This document shows, one piece after another, positions 8,097-16,897 of a stretch of DNA of 64,000 nt. Origin of the DNA: Pedobacter sp. W3I1. GTDB lineage: Bacteria; Bacteroidota; Bacteroidia; Sphingobacteriales; Sphingobacteriaceae. The position numbers were made by a program, and so were the translations under genes. The notes under the pieces were generated by a model, which saw only the letters and a program-made list of their open reading frames with translations, was not told the origin of the DNA and ran no database searches. Within the stretch, counting starts at the first letter, position 1, and each line of letters opens with the position of its first letter. Location of the stretch: the NCBI RefSeq assembly GCF_030816015.1, contig NZ_JAUSXN010000001.1:5828001-5892000 (forward strand). Direction: 5' to 3'.

Positions 8097-9506
8097 TTAC
8101 TTTAACCTTAACAATACTACATTCTCTACGTGTTGCGTGTGCGGAAACATATCTACAGGTTTAATGCGCACCACATCATATTTCTCTTTCAATAACTCCA
8201 AGTCTCGTGCCTGAGTGGCTGCATTACAGCTTACATAAACAATTTTTTCAGATTCCATTTCCAGTAATCTTTGTACTACATCTGCATGCATACCAGCGCG
8301 TGGCGGATCGGTAATAACTACATCTGGTTTACCATGAGCCAATATAAATTCGGAAGTAAGAATATCTTTCATATCTCCGGCATAGAAAATAGTATTGTCG
8401 ATGCCATTTAACTCGGAGTTAAATTTTGCATCTTCAATAGCCGTTGGCACATATTCTACTCCTACCACCTGCTTCACGTTTTTTGCAATAAAATTCGCAA
8501 TTGTACCAGCACCAGTATATAAATCATAAACCAGCTCATCACCTTTAAATCCGGCAAAATCCCTGGTGATTTTATATAACTCAAAGGCTTGCTCGGAATT
8601 GGTCTGATAAAAAGATTTTACACCAATTTTAAACCGGATGCCATCCATTTCTTCGAAAATATGATCGCGACCAGCAAATACCACCACATCCTGATCAAAA
8701 ATGGTATCATTTTTCTTTTGGTTAACGATATACAATAATGAAGTTACCTGTGGAAATTCATTTTGAAGGAAAGCCATCAAACCATCAACCTGTGCCTGTT
8801 CGGGATAAGCAAATACCACAGCAACCATTACCTCTCCGGTACTAGAAGTACGTATAATCAGGTTACGCAAAACGCCTTCATGATTACGCAGATCGTAAAA
8901 CGACAAGTCATTTTCCAAAGCATATTTACGCACTGCGTTTCTGATCGAATTTGAAGGTTCATCCTGCAGATAACAATGCTCAATATCTAAAATTTTATCG
9001 AAACGCAAGGGTACGTGAAAGCCCAATGCATTCATATCGAAATCTTCATCGCGTTCTACATCAGTTTTTTCTAACCAACGTTTGTTCGAAAAAGTAAATT
9101 CTAATTTATTGCGGTAATATCTGTTTTTTTCTGAGCCTAAAATCGGTTCAGTTCCCGAAGTATCTATTTTACCTAAGCGCTGTAAAGCTGCTTCAACATT
9201 TTTCTGTTTAAATTTTAACTGAGCATCGTAGCCCATGTGCTGCCACTTGCAGCCGCCACAGGTCCCGAAATGAGGACAAAAAGGATCGGTACGCAATGCT
9301 GATTTTTCATGCAATTGTTCAATAATTGCTTCTGCAAAATTCTTTTTCTTTTTGGTCAACCGAACATCTACCACATCGCCAGGAACGGCCTTATCCACAA
9401 AAATGACCAATTCGTCAGCTTTGCCAACACCTTTTCCTTCTTCAGCAATATCAATTATATGTACGTTTGGAACAATAGTTACCGTACCAGGTTTTCTTCT
9501 ACTCAT
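8097..9506 (-). CDS. rlmD: 23S rRNA (uracil-5-)-methyltransferase, RlmD/RlmC/TrmA family
   Basis: Of 469 residues from ATG 9504-9506 (MSRRKPGTV); an upstream in-frame ATG at 9596 reads through low-complexity DNA and is rejected. Order: TRAM domain (about 10-75), Fe-S cysteines CPHFGTCGGCKWQH at about 85-98, SAM site YTGAGTIANFIA at about 330, DPPRAGMH, and the catalytic cysteine in VYVSCNAATQARDL at about 425. It methylates a uridine in 23S rRNA. Which of the paralogues (RlmD, RlmCD) it is cannot be fixed by sequence alone. Confidence 0.9.
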   Translation of the reverse strand: MSRRKPGTVTIVPNVHIIDIAEEGKGVGKADELVIFVDKAVPGDVVDVRLTKKKKNFAEAIIEQLHEKSALRTDPFCPHFGTCGGCKWQHMGYDAQLKFKQKNVEAALQRLGKIDTSGTEPILGSEKNRYYRNKLEFTFSNKRWLEKTDVERDEDFDMNALGFHVPLRFDKILDIEHCYLQDEPSNSIRNAVRKYALENDLSFYDLRNHEGVLRNLIIRTSSTGEVMVAVVFAYPEQAQVDGLMAFLQNEFPQVTSLLYIVNQKKNDTIFDQDVVVFAGRDHIFEEMDGIRFKIGVKSFYQTNSEQAFELYKITRDFAGFKGDELVYDLYTGAGTIANFIAKNVKQVVGVEYVPTAIEDAKFNSELNGIDNTIFYAGDMKDILTSEFILAHGKPDVVITDPPRAGMHADVVQRLLEMESEKIVYVSCNAATQARDLELLKEKYDVVRIKPVDMFPHTQHVENVVLLRLK

Positions 9507-9952
9507 TATTTTGCAAATATAGAAAAAAGAGGATAAAGGTTGAAGGTAGAAAGGTGGAGGGTTTAAATTAAGAAAGATTGGGCAATATTTTTCCATTCAG
9601 TCCAAAACGACTGATTTAGCATATTTTTCGATATTAAAAATTATTTTCCAAAAAATTTAAATGCAGCGCCCCAAAAGCCATCTAACCAATTAAATTTTAG
9701 GTCAAATTTTTCATCTACTTGTACAGAAAACTCTAATATTTCTTTGCTCATGATAAAAAACCTATCTATTTAAGCAATAATACTAAATTCATACCAAAAA
9801 CCGAAACGGTATAAATTAATTTTACACGAAATGGTTAAACCTCTGCCTTGGCATAACCTTAATCAAATTTTATTGATTTTCAGATCTTTATTTGACAAAT
9901 CAATATAAATCCGTAACTTAATATATCATTCACATAAAAATGGAGGTTCATT
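9507..9952. other. Intergenic region with low-complexity words and one tiny ORF
   Basis: Just upstream of the rlmD start is a purine-rich word repeat (AGGTTGAAGGTAGAAAGG, from about 9537). A 36-codon minus-strand ORF lies at 9641-9751. The remaining roughly 200 bases before doxX are AT-rich and probably hold its promoter; TTTATTTGAC at about 9887 resembles a -33 element but I see no perfect -7 partner. Confidence 0.5.
9641..9751 (-). CDS. Possible 36-residue peptide
   Basis: An ATG-to-TAA frame encoding MSKEILEFSVQVDEKF and then an aromatic, glycine-rich tail with LDGFWGAAFKFFGK. It begins acidic and ends amphipathic and basic, unlike random AT-rich translation. It stands alone between rlmD and doxX, with 134 bases separating it from rlmD on the same strand. 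No maturation or export genes adjoin. It could be a small membrane-active or regulatory peptide, or chance. Confidence 0.35.
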   Translation of the reverse strand: MSKEILEFSVQVDEKFDLKFNWLDGFWGAAFKFFGK

Positions 9953-10411
9953 ATGAACGTTATCCGTAAAATTGAACATTGGGGAGATGTTCATCACTCA
10001 AAATGGCTGGATTATCTTCGGATTGTACTTGGCCTGATCATTTTTGGAAAAGGTGTTTCTTTTGTTAGCGACACTTCGGTTCTTCAGAACATGATTACAC
10101 AAAACAACGTATTTGGTTTTTCGGGCATGCTCATCAGTGTCGCCATTCATGTTGTTGCATTTGCGCATTTGGTTGGGGGTGTTTTAATTACTTTAGGTTT
10201 AGTTACCCGCTTTGCCGTTGTAATTCAGATCCCAATCTTATTGTTTGCGGTATTTTTTGTTAACCTTACGCCGGGTTTCTCCACACCGAATTCGGAATTG
10301 TGGTTTTCGGTATTGGTCTTGTTTCTGCTCATCATGTTTTGGGTAGTAGGTTCAGGCCCATTATCGGTTGATGAAGGGTTGAAACGCAAAACTGGCAAGC
10401 GGTACGCCTAA
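9953..10411 (+). CDS. DoxX family membrane protein
   Basis: Of 152 residues with four hydrophobic helices. The opening WLDYLRIVLGLIIFGKGVSF is the DoxX/DUF417 first-helix signature, and HVVAFAHLVGGVLITLGLVT is the second. The start is preceded by GGAGGTTC, one of the few strong Shine-Dalgarno-like sites in the window. DoxX proteins are linked to redox or quinone metabolism; the substrate here is unknown. The M28 peptidase gene follows after 44 bases and could be co-transcribed. Confidence 0.8.
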   Translation: MNVIRKIEHWGDVHHSKWLDYLRIVLGLIIFGKGVSFVSDTSVLQNMITQNNVFGFSGMLISVAIHVVAFAHLVGGVLITLGLVTRFAVVIQIPILLFAVFFVNLTPGFSTPNSELWFSVLVLFLLIMFWVVGSGPLSVDEGLKRKTGKRYA

Positions 10412-10455
10412 GCAACGTTAAATATTCTTAGTATCTTTCGCTTTTACAAACGATC

Positions 10456-12159
10456 ATGAAAACGAAGATACTTTTTGCACTGCTTTTTGCGGGATTGGGA
10501 TGTTATGCACAAAATTCGACAGATGAATATTTCAAGCTAACGCGGGCTGGTTTCATAGAAAAAAATGCCTACGAAACCACTGCTTTTGTAGAAAAATACT
10601 TCCGCGTACCCGGCAACACAGGCTTTAATGCCAGTATCCATTACTTAGAAAGTATCCTTAAAAAGGCCGGTTTTGTTGAACAGAAGCAGAATGAATTTGA
10701 GGCTCCTTTAACTTATCGCATCGAAAAAAGAGCGATGAAAAACAATACTTGGGAACCTGTTGATGCCAATATTGATATCGTTGGCGAATCTCAACCGCTT
10801 ATTTCTTATAAAACCAATCGCAACATGATTCCAATCAATTGCGGATCAACAGCTGCAGGAGGTGTTACAGCTAATGTGGTTTACATTGCCAACGTATTGC
10901 CTGCCGAAATAGAAAAAATGGATCTGAAAGGGAAAATCCTATTTTCTGAGAACAGTCCATCACGTTTGCTTCAAATAGCCACTAAAGCCGGAGCCATTGG
11001 CGTGTTGGGCTATTCGATGCCAAAATATACGCAACCAGAAGTACACCAAACGTCTATCCAGTTTGGGAGTATGAAAGCCAATAGTGAGGTATGGACATTG
11101 CTTTTATCTTACGCTGCCAAAGAAAAGTTAAAAGCGGCCTGCTTAAAAGGCGAAACCAAACTAAAAGTAAACATTCAGACGAAAATTTATCCTTCAGAAG
11201 AATTAACCATTATAGCAAATGTTAAGGGAAGTGTAAATCCTACTGAACGCTTCGTATTCAGTGCTCACGTTCAGGAACCGGGCGCAAACGATAATGCCAG
11301 TGGTGTTGGCACATTGGCAGAAATGGCAAGGTTAACAGCAGCATTATACCAGGCAAAAAAGATCAGGCCAAACCGTACCCTAACTTTTTTATGGGGCGAC
11401 GAAATTGTGTCAACAAGAAGATATATTACCGAAGATACCACCCGGGCCAAAGGCATTATGTGGGGAATGAGTTTGGATATGGTTGGCGAGGACACAAAAA
11501 AAACCGGTTGCTCATTCCTGATTGAAAAAATGCCTGATCCATCGGCCATCTGGACCAGAGGAACAGATAAACATACCGAATGGGGCGCTGGTGATGTTAC
11601 CGAAAAAGATCTCTTCCCACATTATTTTAACGATTTCATTTTTGATATTTGTAAAACGCAGGGGAAATTTGCCAACTGGACGGTTAATTATAATCCGTTC
11701 GAAGGTGGCAGCGACCATACGCCATTCTTGCAAAATAAAATCCCCGGGTTATTGATGTGGCACTTTACCGATGTGTTTTACCATACGGATAATGACAGGA
11801 TTGATAAAGTTTCGCCTACAGAAATGAAAAATGTTGGGATAAGTGGTTTAACTGCTGCCTATACTTTAATTTCTGCAGATGAAAATACTGCGATAGCTAC
11901 TGTTTCGCAAGTTAAAACCGATGCTTTAACCCGCTTAAGAACTGAATTTGAACTGAGCAAAAAAGAAATTGCAAAAGGGAAAACCGCAACGGAAGAGAAA
12001 CACATTATTGAAGTGTGGGCCAAATGGTACACAGATGCTTTGGCAACAGTAAACAAAATGCCTGTAAAATCCGAAACCACCAGAGTTGGTTCGGCAATTA
12101 AGTTTGCCACCAACGAGATCGAAAAACAAACGAAGGTATATTTAGAGGAGTTGAAATAG
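10456..12159 (+). CDS. M28 family zinc peptidase, exported
   Basis: Of 567 residues. The signal peptide MKTKILFALLFAGLGCYAQ has a lipobox-like LGC. A PA-like domain covers about 120-250 (IPINCGSTAAGGV, KGKILFSENSP). The M28 catalytic domain follows: ANDNASG (bridging Asp) at about 277, WGDEIVST (general base region) at about 313 and GSDHTPFLQNKIPGLLMWHF (metal His) at about 420. Probably a periplasmic or surface aminopeptidase/carboxypeptidase. The C-terminal 100 residues are charged and helical. Its stop is 2 bases from the convergent RhuM-Fic pseudogene. Confidence 0.85.
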   Translation: MKTKILFALLFAGLGCYAQNSTDEYFKLTRAGFIEKNAYETTAFVEKYFRVPGNTGFNASIHYLESILKKAGFVEQKQNEFEAPLTYRIEKRAMKNNTWEPVDANIDIVGESQPLISYKTNRNMIPINCGSTAAGGVTANVVYIANVLPAEIEKMDLKGKILFSENSPSRLLQIATKAGAIGVLGYSMPKYTQPEVHQTSIQFGSMKANSEVWTLLLSYAAKEKLKAACLKGETKLKVNIQTKIYPSEELTIIANVKGSVNPTERFVFSAHVQEPGANDNASGVGTLAEMARLTAALYQAKKIRPNRTLTFLWGDEIVSTRRYITEDTTRAKGIMWGMSLDMVGEDTKKTGCSFLIEKMPDPSAIWTRGTDKHTEWGAGDVTEKDLFPHYFNDFIFDICKTQGKFANWTVNYNPFEGGSDHTPFLQNKIPGLLMWHFTDVFYHTDNDRIDKVSPTEMKNVGISGLTAAYTLISADENTAIATVSQVKTDALTRLRTEFELSKKEIAKGKTATEEKHIIEVWAKWYTDALATVNKMPVKSETTRVGSAIKFATNEIEKQTKVYLEELK

Positions 12160-12160
12160 G

Positions 12161-13155
12161 TTAATTTTTATAGTTTATTAGGTTAATAACAACTTTAATC
12201 ATCATTTCTTTTTCTTTGGGATCACTTTCTGCTATAAGCAAAGTAAGGGCAACTAATGCATTATCGGCAATTCTCTTTGCTCCGTCTGCGCGATAAAGCA
12301 TTTTATTTTTATCGAGGAACCAAACGAACAAAAAGGCACCGATACGTTTGTTCCCATCAGAAAAGGAATGATTTTTTACTACAAAGTACAATAAATTAGC
12401 CGCTTTTTCTTCCAAACTCGGATAAAGTTCATCTCCATCAAATGTTTGATAAATGGTGAATAAGGAACTTTTAAATGATTGATCTTTTTCATTCCGAAAA
12501 GCTTACTTCCTCCAAATTTCAATCTTAAATCATCTATCGCCTCAATTGCCGAATCATAATCGATTTTAAAACTACCTTTAACATTAGAAACAGTATTTTC
12601 CAATTGCTGATGGTCATACCTGTCCAAAACATCTAAAGCATAAACATAATCGGTAAGAATTTTAAAAGTACTTTTTAGCTCTTCATCATTTAGCAACTGA
12701 TTATTTTGAACAACACCAACTAATTTAATCGCTTGCTTTAATTCTATCAGCTGTTGGTTCTGCGCTTTAAGTTTTTTATTATTTAACGCATATCCTTTTA
12801 TTAAATAATCTTTTAAAATCTGATTAGCCCAAATACGGAATTTGGTACCCTCTTTTGATTTTACGCGGTAACCTATGGAAATAACTACATCCAAAGAATA
12901 AAATTCAATTTCTCTGCTAACTGACCTATTACCTTCTTTTCGAACTGTCAAGGATTTCTTGACAGTTGATATTTTATCTAATTCATTCTCTTCAAATATA
13001 TTCTTAATATGAAGACTAATATTCTGTTTAGTTTTATTAAAAAGATGTTGCATTTGCTGCTGCGTTAGCCAAACAGTCTCATTTCCATACGTAACTTCTA
13101 TTGCAGGTAGACCCTCTTCTGTTTTATAAATTATAATTTCATCCTTAATCATCAC
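12161..13155 (-). pseudogene. RhuM-Fic (virulence RhuM / Doc-like) protein gene, frameshifted
   Basis: The first frame (from 13155) has the RhuM domain: ETVWLTQQQMQHLFNKTKQN, IEFYSLDVVISIGYRVKS and KDYLIKGYALNNKKL. The second frame carries the Fic core HSFSDGNKRIGAFLF. In the second frame the reading is open back to ELYPSLEEKAANLL and joins the first at FGGSKLFG. One missing T in the plus-strand run at about 12491-12493 (ATTCC where ATTTCC would keep frame) restores a 331-residue protein, the usual size of RhuM-Fic proteins. The N-terminal part may still be made with a short wrong tail. Such proteins behave like death-on-curing toxins; function is inferred. Confidence 0.85.
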
Positions 13156-13191
13156 TTCAAGTTAGTAAAATATTTATCTTATTTTCGCATC

Positions 13192-14664
13192 ATGCCTAAA
13201 CCAAAAGCCATAGTAATCGGTGCCGGAATTGCGGGAATCGCATCTGCGATCCGCCTTGCTGTGAAGGGTTATGAAGTCTCTGTTTTTGAGGCCAACTCGA
13301 AACCAGGTGGTAAGCTGTCGGAAATAAAAATGAACGGTTTCAGGTTTGATGCAGGACCAAGTCTATTTACGATGCCACAGTACGTGGATGAACTTTTTAA
13401 GCTGGCCGGTAAAAACCCTAAAGATTATTTTGAATATTTAAAACTAAAAGAAATTTGCCGTTATTTTTATGAAGATGGTTTAAGGCTAAATGCCAGCGCA
13501 GATCTCGATAAGTTTGCAAAGGAAATTGAAGAAAAAACAACTTCGACCGCCAAAGAAATTGATCATTACTTAAACAAAAGCAAAACTATTTACGATATCA
13601 CCCACCGCGTATTTCTGGAAAGAACTTTGCATAAACTTAAAAGCTACCTGTATTGGGATACCTTAAAATCCATACTCCGTTTTGGTCAGATTGATGCTTT
13701 TAGAACACAAGCAAAAGCAAATAAATCTTTCTTTAAGGACGATAGAGTAGCCCAGCTTTTTAACCGTTATGCAACCTATAATGGTTCCAATCCCTATCAG
13801 GCACCAGCCACATTGAATGTAATTCCACATTTTGAATATCATTTTGGCGCTTTTATCCCAAAAAACGGTATGTACAGTATTGTTACTGCCTTGGTAAAAT
13901 TGGCAGAAGAGTTAGGAATAAGGTTTCATTACAATCAAAAGGTGGAAGAAATTATATATTCCAATGAACATAAACCCGAAATACAGGGTGCAAAAGTTAA
14001 CGATAAAACCTATAAGGCTGATGTTGTTGTTTCGAACCTTGATATCTGGTTTACTTATAAAAACCTACTTAAAAACATATCTCAACCGAAAAAATTATTA
14101 AACCAGGAACGGAGTAGTTCAGCTTTAATTTTTTACTGGGGCATGGATGGAAATTATAGCGATCTGGGCTTACACAACATCTTTTTCACTGAGGATTACA
14201 AAAAGGAGTTTAACTCGATGTGGAAAGATAAAACCATTAGCAACGACCCTACCGTTTACATTAATATCAGCTGTAAACATATTAGGGATGATGCACCTAT
14301 TGACAGCGAAAACTGGTTTGTAATGATAAACGTCCCTGCCAATAACGGTCAAAACTGGGATCTCTTGATTAAAGAAGCCAGGGCAAATATTATCAAAAAA
14401 ATCAGTCGTGTATTAAACAGAAATATCCAAAAAGATATTATTTGCGAACAGATCCTTGATCCAAGAAGTATAGAAAGCAAAACGGGATCGTATCAGGGTT
14501 CTTTATACGGCAACAGTTCTAACAATCAGTTTTCTGCCTTTTTAAGGCATCCTAATTTCAGCTCGAAAGTTAAAAATTTGTATTTCTGTGGAGGCAGCGT
14601 ACATCCAGGCGGAGGAATTCCTCTTGCGTTGCTATCGGCTAAGATAATTGATGATAATATTTAG
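13192..14664 (+). CDS. crtD: Phytoene desaturase-family enzyme, probable CrtD (1-hydroxycarotenoid 3,4-desaturase)
   Basis: FAD-dependent carotenoid desaturase of 490 residues. The N-terminal dinucleotide motif is IGAGIAGIASAIRLAVKGYE with FEANSKPGGK at about 35, and the C-terminal signature is YFCGGSVHPGGGIPLALL. The sequence fits the CrtI/CrtD group. Length and the presence of a CruF-type hydratase 9 kb away favour CrtD, which introduces a 3',4' double bond into the 1'-hydroxylated end, but CrtI-type phytoene desaturase remains possible. It is divergent from the RhuM-Fic gene with 36 bases between. Downstream DNA becomes word-repeat directly at the stop codon. Confidence 0.7.
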   Translation: MPKPKAIVIGAGIAGIASAIRLAVKGYEVSVFEANSKPGGKLSEIKMNGFRFDAGPSLFTMPQYVDELFKLAGKNPKDYFEYLKLKEICRYFYEDGLRLNASADLDKFAKEIEEKTTSTAKEIDHYLNKSKTIYDITHRVFLERTLHKLKSYLYWDTLKSILRFGQIDAFRTQAKANKSFFKDDRVAQLFNRYATYNGSNPYQAPATLNVIPHFEYHFGAFIPKNGMYSIVTALVKLAEELGIRFHYNQKVEEIIYSNEHKPEIQGAKVNDKTYKADVVVSNLDIWFTYKNLLKNISQPKKLLNQERSSSALIFYWGMDGNYSDLGLHNIFFTEDYKKEFNSMWKDKTISNDPTVYINISCKHIRDDAPIDSENWFVMINVPANNGQNWDLLIKEARANIIKKISRVLNRNIQKDIICEQILDPRSIESKTGSYQGSLYGNSSNNQFSAFLRHPNFSSKVKNLYFCGGSVHPGGGIPLALLSAKIIDDNI

Positions 14665-14735
14665 TTCATTAGGCATTGGTTCATTGGTCAATAGTTTATG
14701 GTTGATAGCTTATTAGTTCAATAGTCATAGGTTAA
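14662..14735 (+). repeat. Low-complexity word repeat beginning at the crtD stop codon
   Basis: From the TAG stop the sequence cycles through TTCATTAG, TTCATTGG and ATAGTTTATGG-like words for about 70 bases. The same words follow the stop codon of the 40-residue ORF at 44869 on the other strand. Confidence 0.6.
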
Positions 14736-14850
14736 AGCGATCGCTAAACCTTAACTTTTCTTAACTTCTTGATGGTCAAACTACAGGCAAAGCGTTTATT
14801 GGCTTCTAGCCGTAGGCTACAGATTTCTGAATATTTAATCGGTGAATTGA

Positions 14851-14873
14851 CTCCAAGCTCCAAACTCAGCTCC
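14851..14873 (-). repeat. Short word repeat across the aroK stop codon
   Basis: Read on the minus strand, GGAGCTGAGTTTGGAGC then TTGGAG spans the TGA stop of aroK (plus-strand 14866-14868). This is a third word set anchored at a stop codon, but only two or three words long. Confidence 0.4.
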
Positions 14874-15366
14874 TGTTAATCGCTTCTTCCAACTTTTCGC
14901 CATCTAAATCAAATGCGTCTACAATCAGTTTGGCCTGGGTATAAAAGGGATCACGTTCTTCGAGTTTCTCTTTAATAAACACTAAAAGCTGTTCATCATC
15001 TAAATCTTTAATTAACGGACGTTTTTGACGGTTATGTAAACGTGATACCAAAGCCGCTGGCTCCATTTGTAAGTAAACCGTTTCACCGTTAGCATTCATC
15101 CATTCCATGTTATCGAAGAAGCACGGCAATCCGCCCCCAGTAGCTACCACACAAGTTTCCGGATAATCGAAGGTTTTAAGCGTTTCACTTTCGTAATCCC
15201 TAAAAGCACTTTCTCCATATTCAGCAAAATATTCGGCAATGCTTTTACCAGTTTTTGAAACAATTTCGGCGTCAAGATCAATCACAGGGCATTCTAAACG
15301 ATGTGCCAGCTGTTTAGCTTTTGTACTTTTGCCGCAGCCCATGTATCCGATAAGGAAAATTTTCAT
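14866..15366 (-). CDS. aroK: Shikimate kinase
   Basis: Of 166 residues, the normal length. P-loop GYMGCGKSTKAKQLA at about 7-21, shikimate-binding DLDAEIVSKTGKSIAEYF at about 32-49 with FRDYESETL, the ATGGGLPC loop at about 77, and LID-region RPLIKD at about 116. It phosphorylates shikimate in aromatic amino acid synthesis in the cytosol. It follows the dinB-like gene by 23 bases on the same strand, and no other aro genes are near. Confidence 0.95.
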   Translation of the reverse strand: MKIFLIGYMGCGKSTKAKQLAHRLECPVIDLDAEIVSKTGKSIAEYFAEYGESAFRDYESETLKTFDYPETCVVATGGGLPCFFDNMEWMNANGETVYLQMEPAALVSRLHNRQKRPLIKDLDDEQLLVFIKEKLEERDPFYTQAKLIVDAFDLDGEKLEEAINRS

Positions 15367-15389
15367 GTATCTCTCTTTTAGCTTCGACC

Positions 15390-15836
15390 TTATAATAAAT
15401 GGTCGCGTTTTAACATAATATAATCGGTTACAGGTGGCGTAAAGCCTTCTTTTTTTAATAAAGTTACAACTTGTCCGCGATGATAAGTAGAATGATTAAA
15501 TAAATGAAATAAAATTTCATCTAATCGGTTTTCGTACTGAACTCCCTGTGAGTTGCTGTACAAAATCTTTTTATCTAATGCATTTCCTTTCAATGCCTCC
15601 CTGATCAACTTAAAATTTTCAGCAGCAATACGCTCAAAGTTTTCCTTACGATGAAGATCCCAAACACCATAAAGTGGCTTCTTACCTGAAATTCGTTGCG
15701 CCCATATATGCTGCGCATTAAGCACGTGACTAAACAATCGCTCTGCATCGGACATTTCGACTGTTGAAAGCTTAAATATTTCGATAATACGTTGGTCGGC
15801 AAGCTCAGTATAATTTATAATTTCTTCCTCTCGCAT
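15390..15836 (-). CDS. DinB family protein
   Basis: Of 148 residues, a predicted four-helix bundle. The metal histidines are visible in LFSHVLNAQHIWAQRI (about 34-49) and LFHLFNHSTYHRGQVVTLL (about 111-129), the DinB/YfiT pattern. Enzymes of this fold act as thiol-dependent transferases, some using bacillithiol, which would suit the YpdA and bacilliredoxin genes elsewhere in the window. The substrate is unknown. It abuts the ABC permease gene with 3 bases between. Confidence 0.85.
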   Translation of the reverse strand: MREEEIINYTELADQRIIEIFKLSTVEMSDAERLFSHVLNAQHIWAQRISGKKPLYGVWDLHRKENFERIAAENFKLIREALKGNALDKKILYSNSQGVQYENRLDEILFHLFNHSTYHRGQVVTLLKKEGFTPPVTDYIMLKRDHLL

Positions 15837-15839
15837 AAC

Positions 15840-16895
15840 CTAACTTAATTTAACTCTTGGATCAACGTAGGCATATAAAATATCAACCAGGATGTTGATG
15901 ACCACAAATACGAAAGCGATAAAAAGAATAGATCCCATCACCACAGGAAAATCAGACATTTCTAAAGCGGTTACTGTTGTTCTGCCTAACCCATTATAAC
16001 CGAAAATATACTCTACAAAAAAAGAACCTGCCAGCAAAGAGGCGAACCATCCTGAAATGGCCGTAATTACGGGATTCATGGCATTTTTTAATGCGTGTTT
16101 ATAAATGATGGCATTTCTACTTAAGCCTTTGGCTCTGGCAGTTCTGATATAATCCTGTGCTAAAACATCCAGCATTGCACTTCTGGTTAACTGCACAATA
16201 ATCGCCAAAGGCCTCAAACCAAGGGTAATCATTGGCAGCCATAGGTTTCTTAGGGTTAATACTTCACCATTAAAAGGATCGTAAGAATACAAACTTCCGC
16301 TCATTTTTAGGCCTGTATAATTGCTCAGTACAAAGCCGAACAGCCAGGCAATAATAATTCCGGCAAAAAAAGAAGGTGCTGATATGCCCAGAATGGCAAA
16401 TGCATTAGCCGATTTATCAATCCACGAATCTTTATAAACTGCTGAAAGCACACCCAAAAACACACCGATTATGGTGGCAAAAATCATCGCCGTTAAAGCC
16501 AGGATAAAAGTATTCGGTACCGTTTCTGAAAGTATAGCGGTTACATCGCGTTTGGTCTGGTAAGAACTGCGGAGATAAGGCCATTTTATTACCAGCGCCT
16601 TTTTCTCAAAGGCCATCAGTTTTGCGAAATGATATTTCTGTTGATTGGTGCTATCGTTATCCAGAATGCTAATTGGCGATAAATCGTTAATATATAAAAC
16701 GAACTGAACGGGCTTAGATCGGTCTAAGCCAAATTCTTTACGAACGGCTTCGAGCGATTGTACATCTGCCCTCTGTCCCATTGTCATCCGTGCCGGATCG
16801 CCGGGCAAAATATTAAACAGCACAAAAACAACCAATATTACACCGCCCATTACCAGCAGCCCATACATCAGTTTTTTTAGTGCGTACCCGATCAT
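15840..16895 (-). CDS. ABC transporter permease, DppB/OppB type
   Basis: Of 351 residues with six predicted membrane helices. GDPARMTMGQRADVQSLEAV after the first helix is the OppB/DppB periplasmic signature, and ARAKGLSRNAIIYKHALKNA at about 250 is the EAA loop that docks the ATPase. A roughly 60-residue insert after the first helix (ILDNDSTNQQKYHFAK..) is typical of the Bacteroidota branch. Only one permease is present, without the DppC, ATPase or binding-protein genes, so partners must be encoded elsewhere. Two bases separate it from the BT_3928-like gene. Confidence 0.88.
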   Translation of the reverse strand: MIGYALKKLMYGLLVMGGVILVVFVLFNILPGDPARMTMGQRADVQSLEAVRKEFGLDRSKPVQFVLYINDLSPISILDNDSTNQQKYHFAKLMAFEKKALVIKWPYLRSSYQTKRDVTAILSETVPNTFILALTAMIFATIIGVFLGVLSAVYKDSWIDKSANAFAILGISAPSFFAGIIIAWLFGFVLSNYTGLKMSGSLYSYDPFNGEVLTLRNLWLPMITLGLRPLAIIVQLTRSAMLDVLAQDYIRTARAKGLSRNAIIYKHALKNAMNPVITAISGWFASLLAGSFFVEYIFGYNGLGRTTVTALEMSDFPVVMGSILFIAFVFVVINILVDILYAYVDPRVKLS

Positions 16896-16897
16896 TT

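Noticed and set aside
12161..12415. Separate short Fic gene
   Set aside because: There is no ATG, and the frame is open upstream to join the RhuM half; one missing base explains both pieces.
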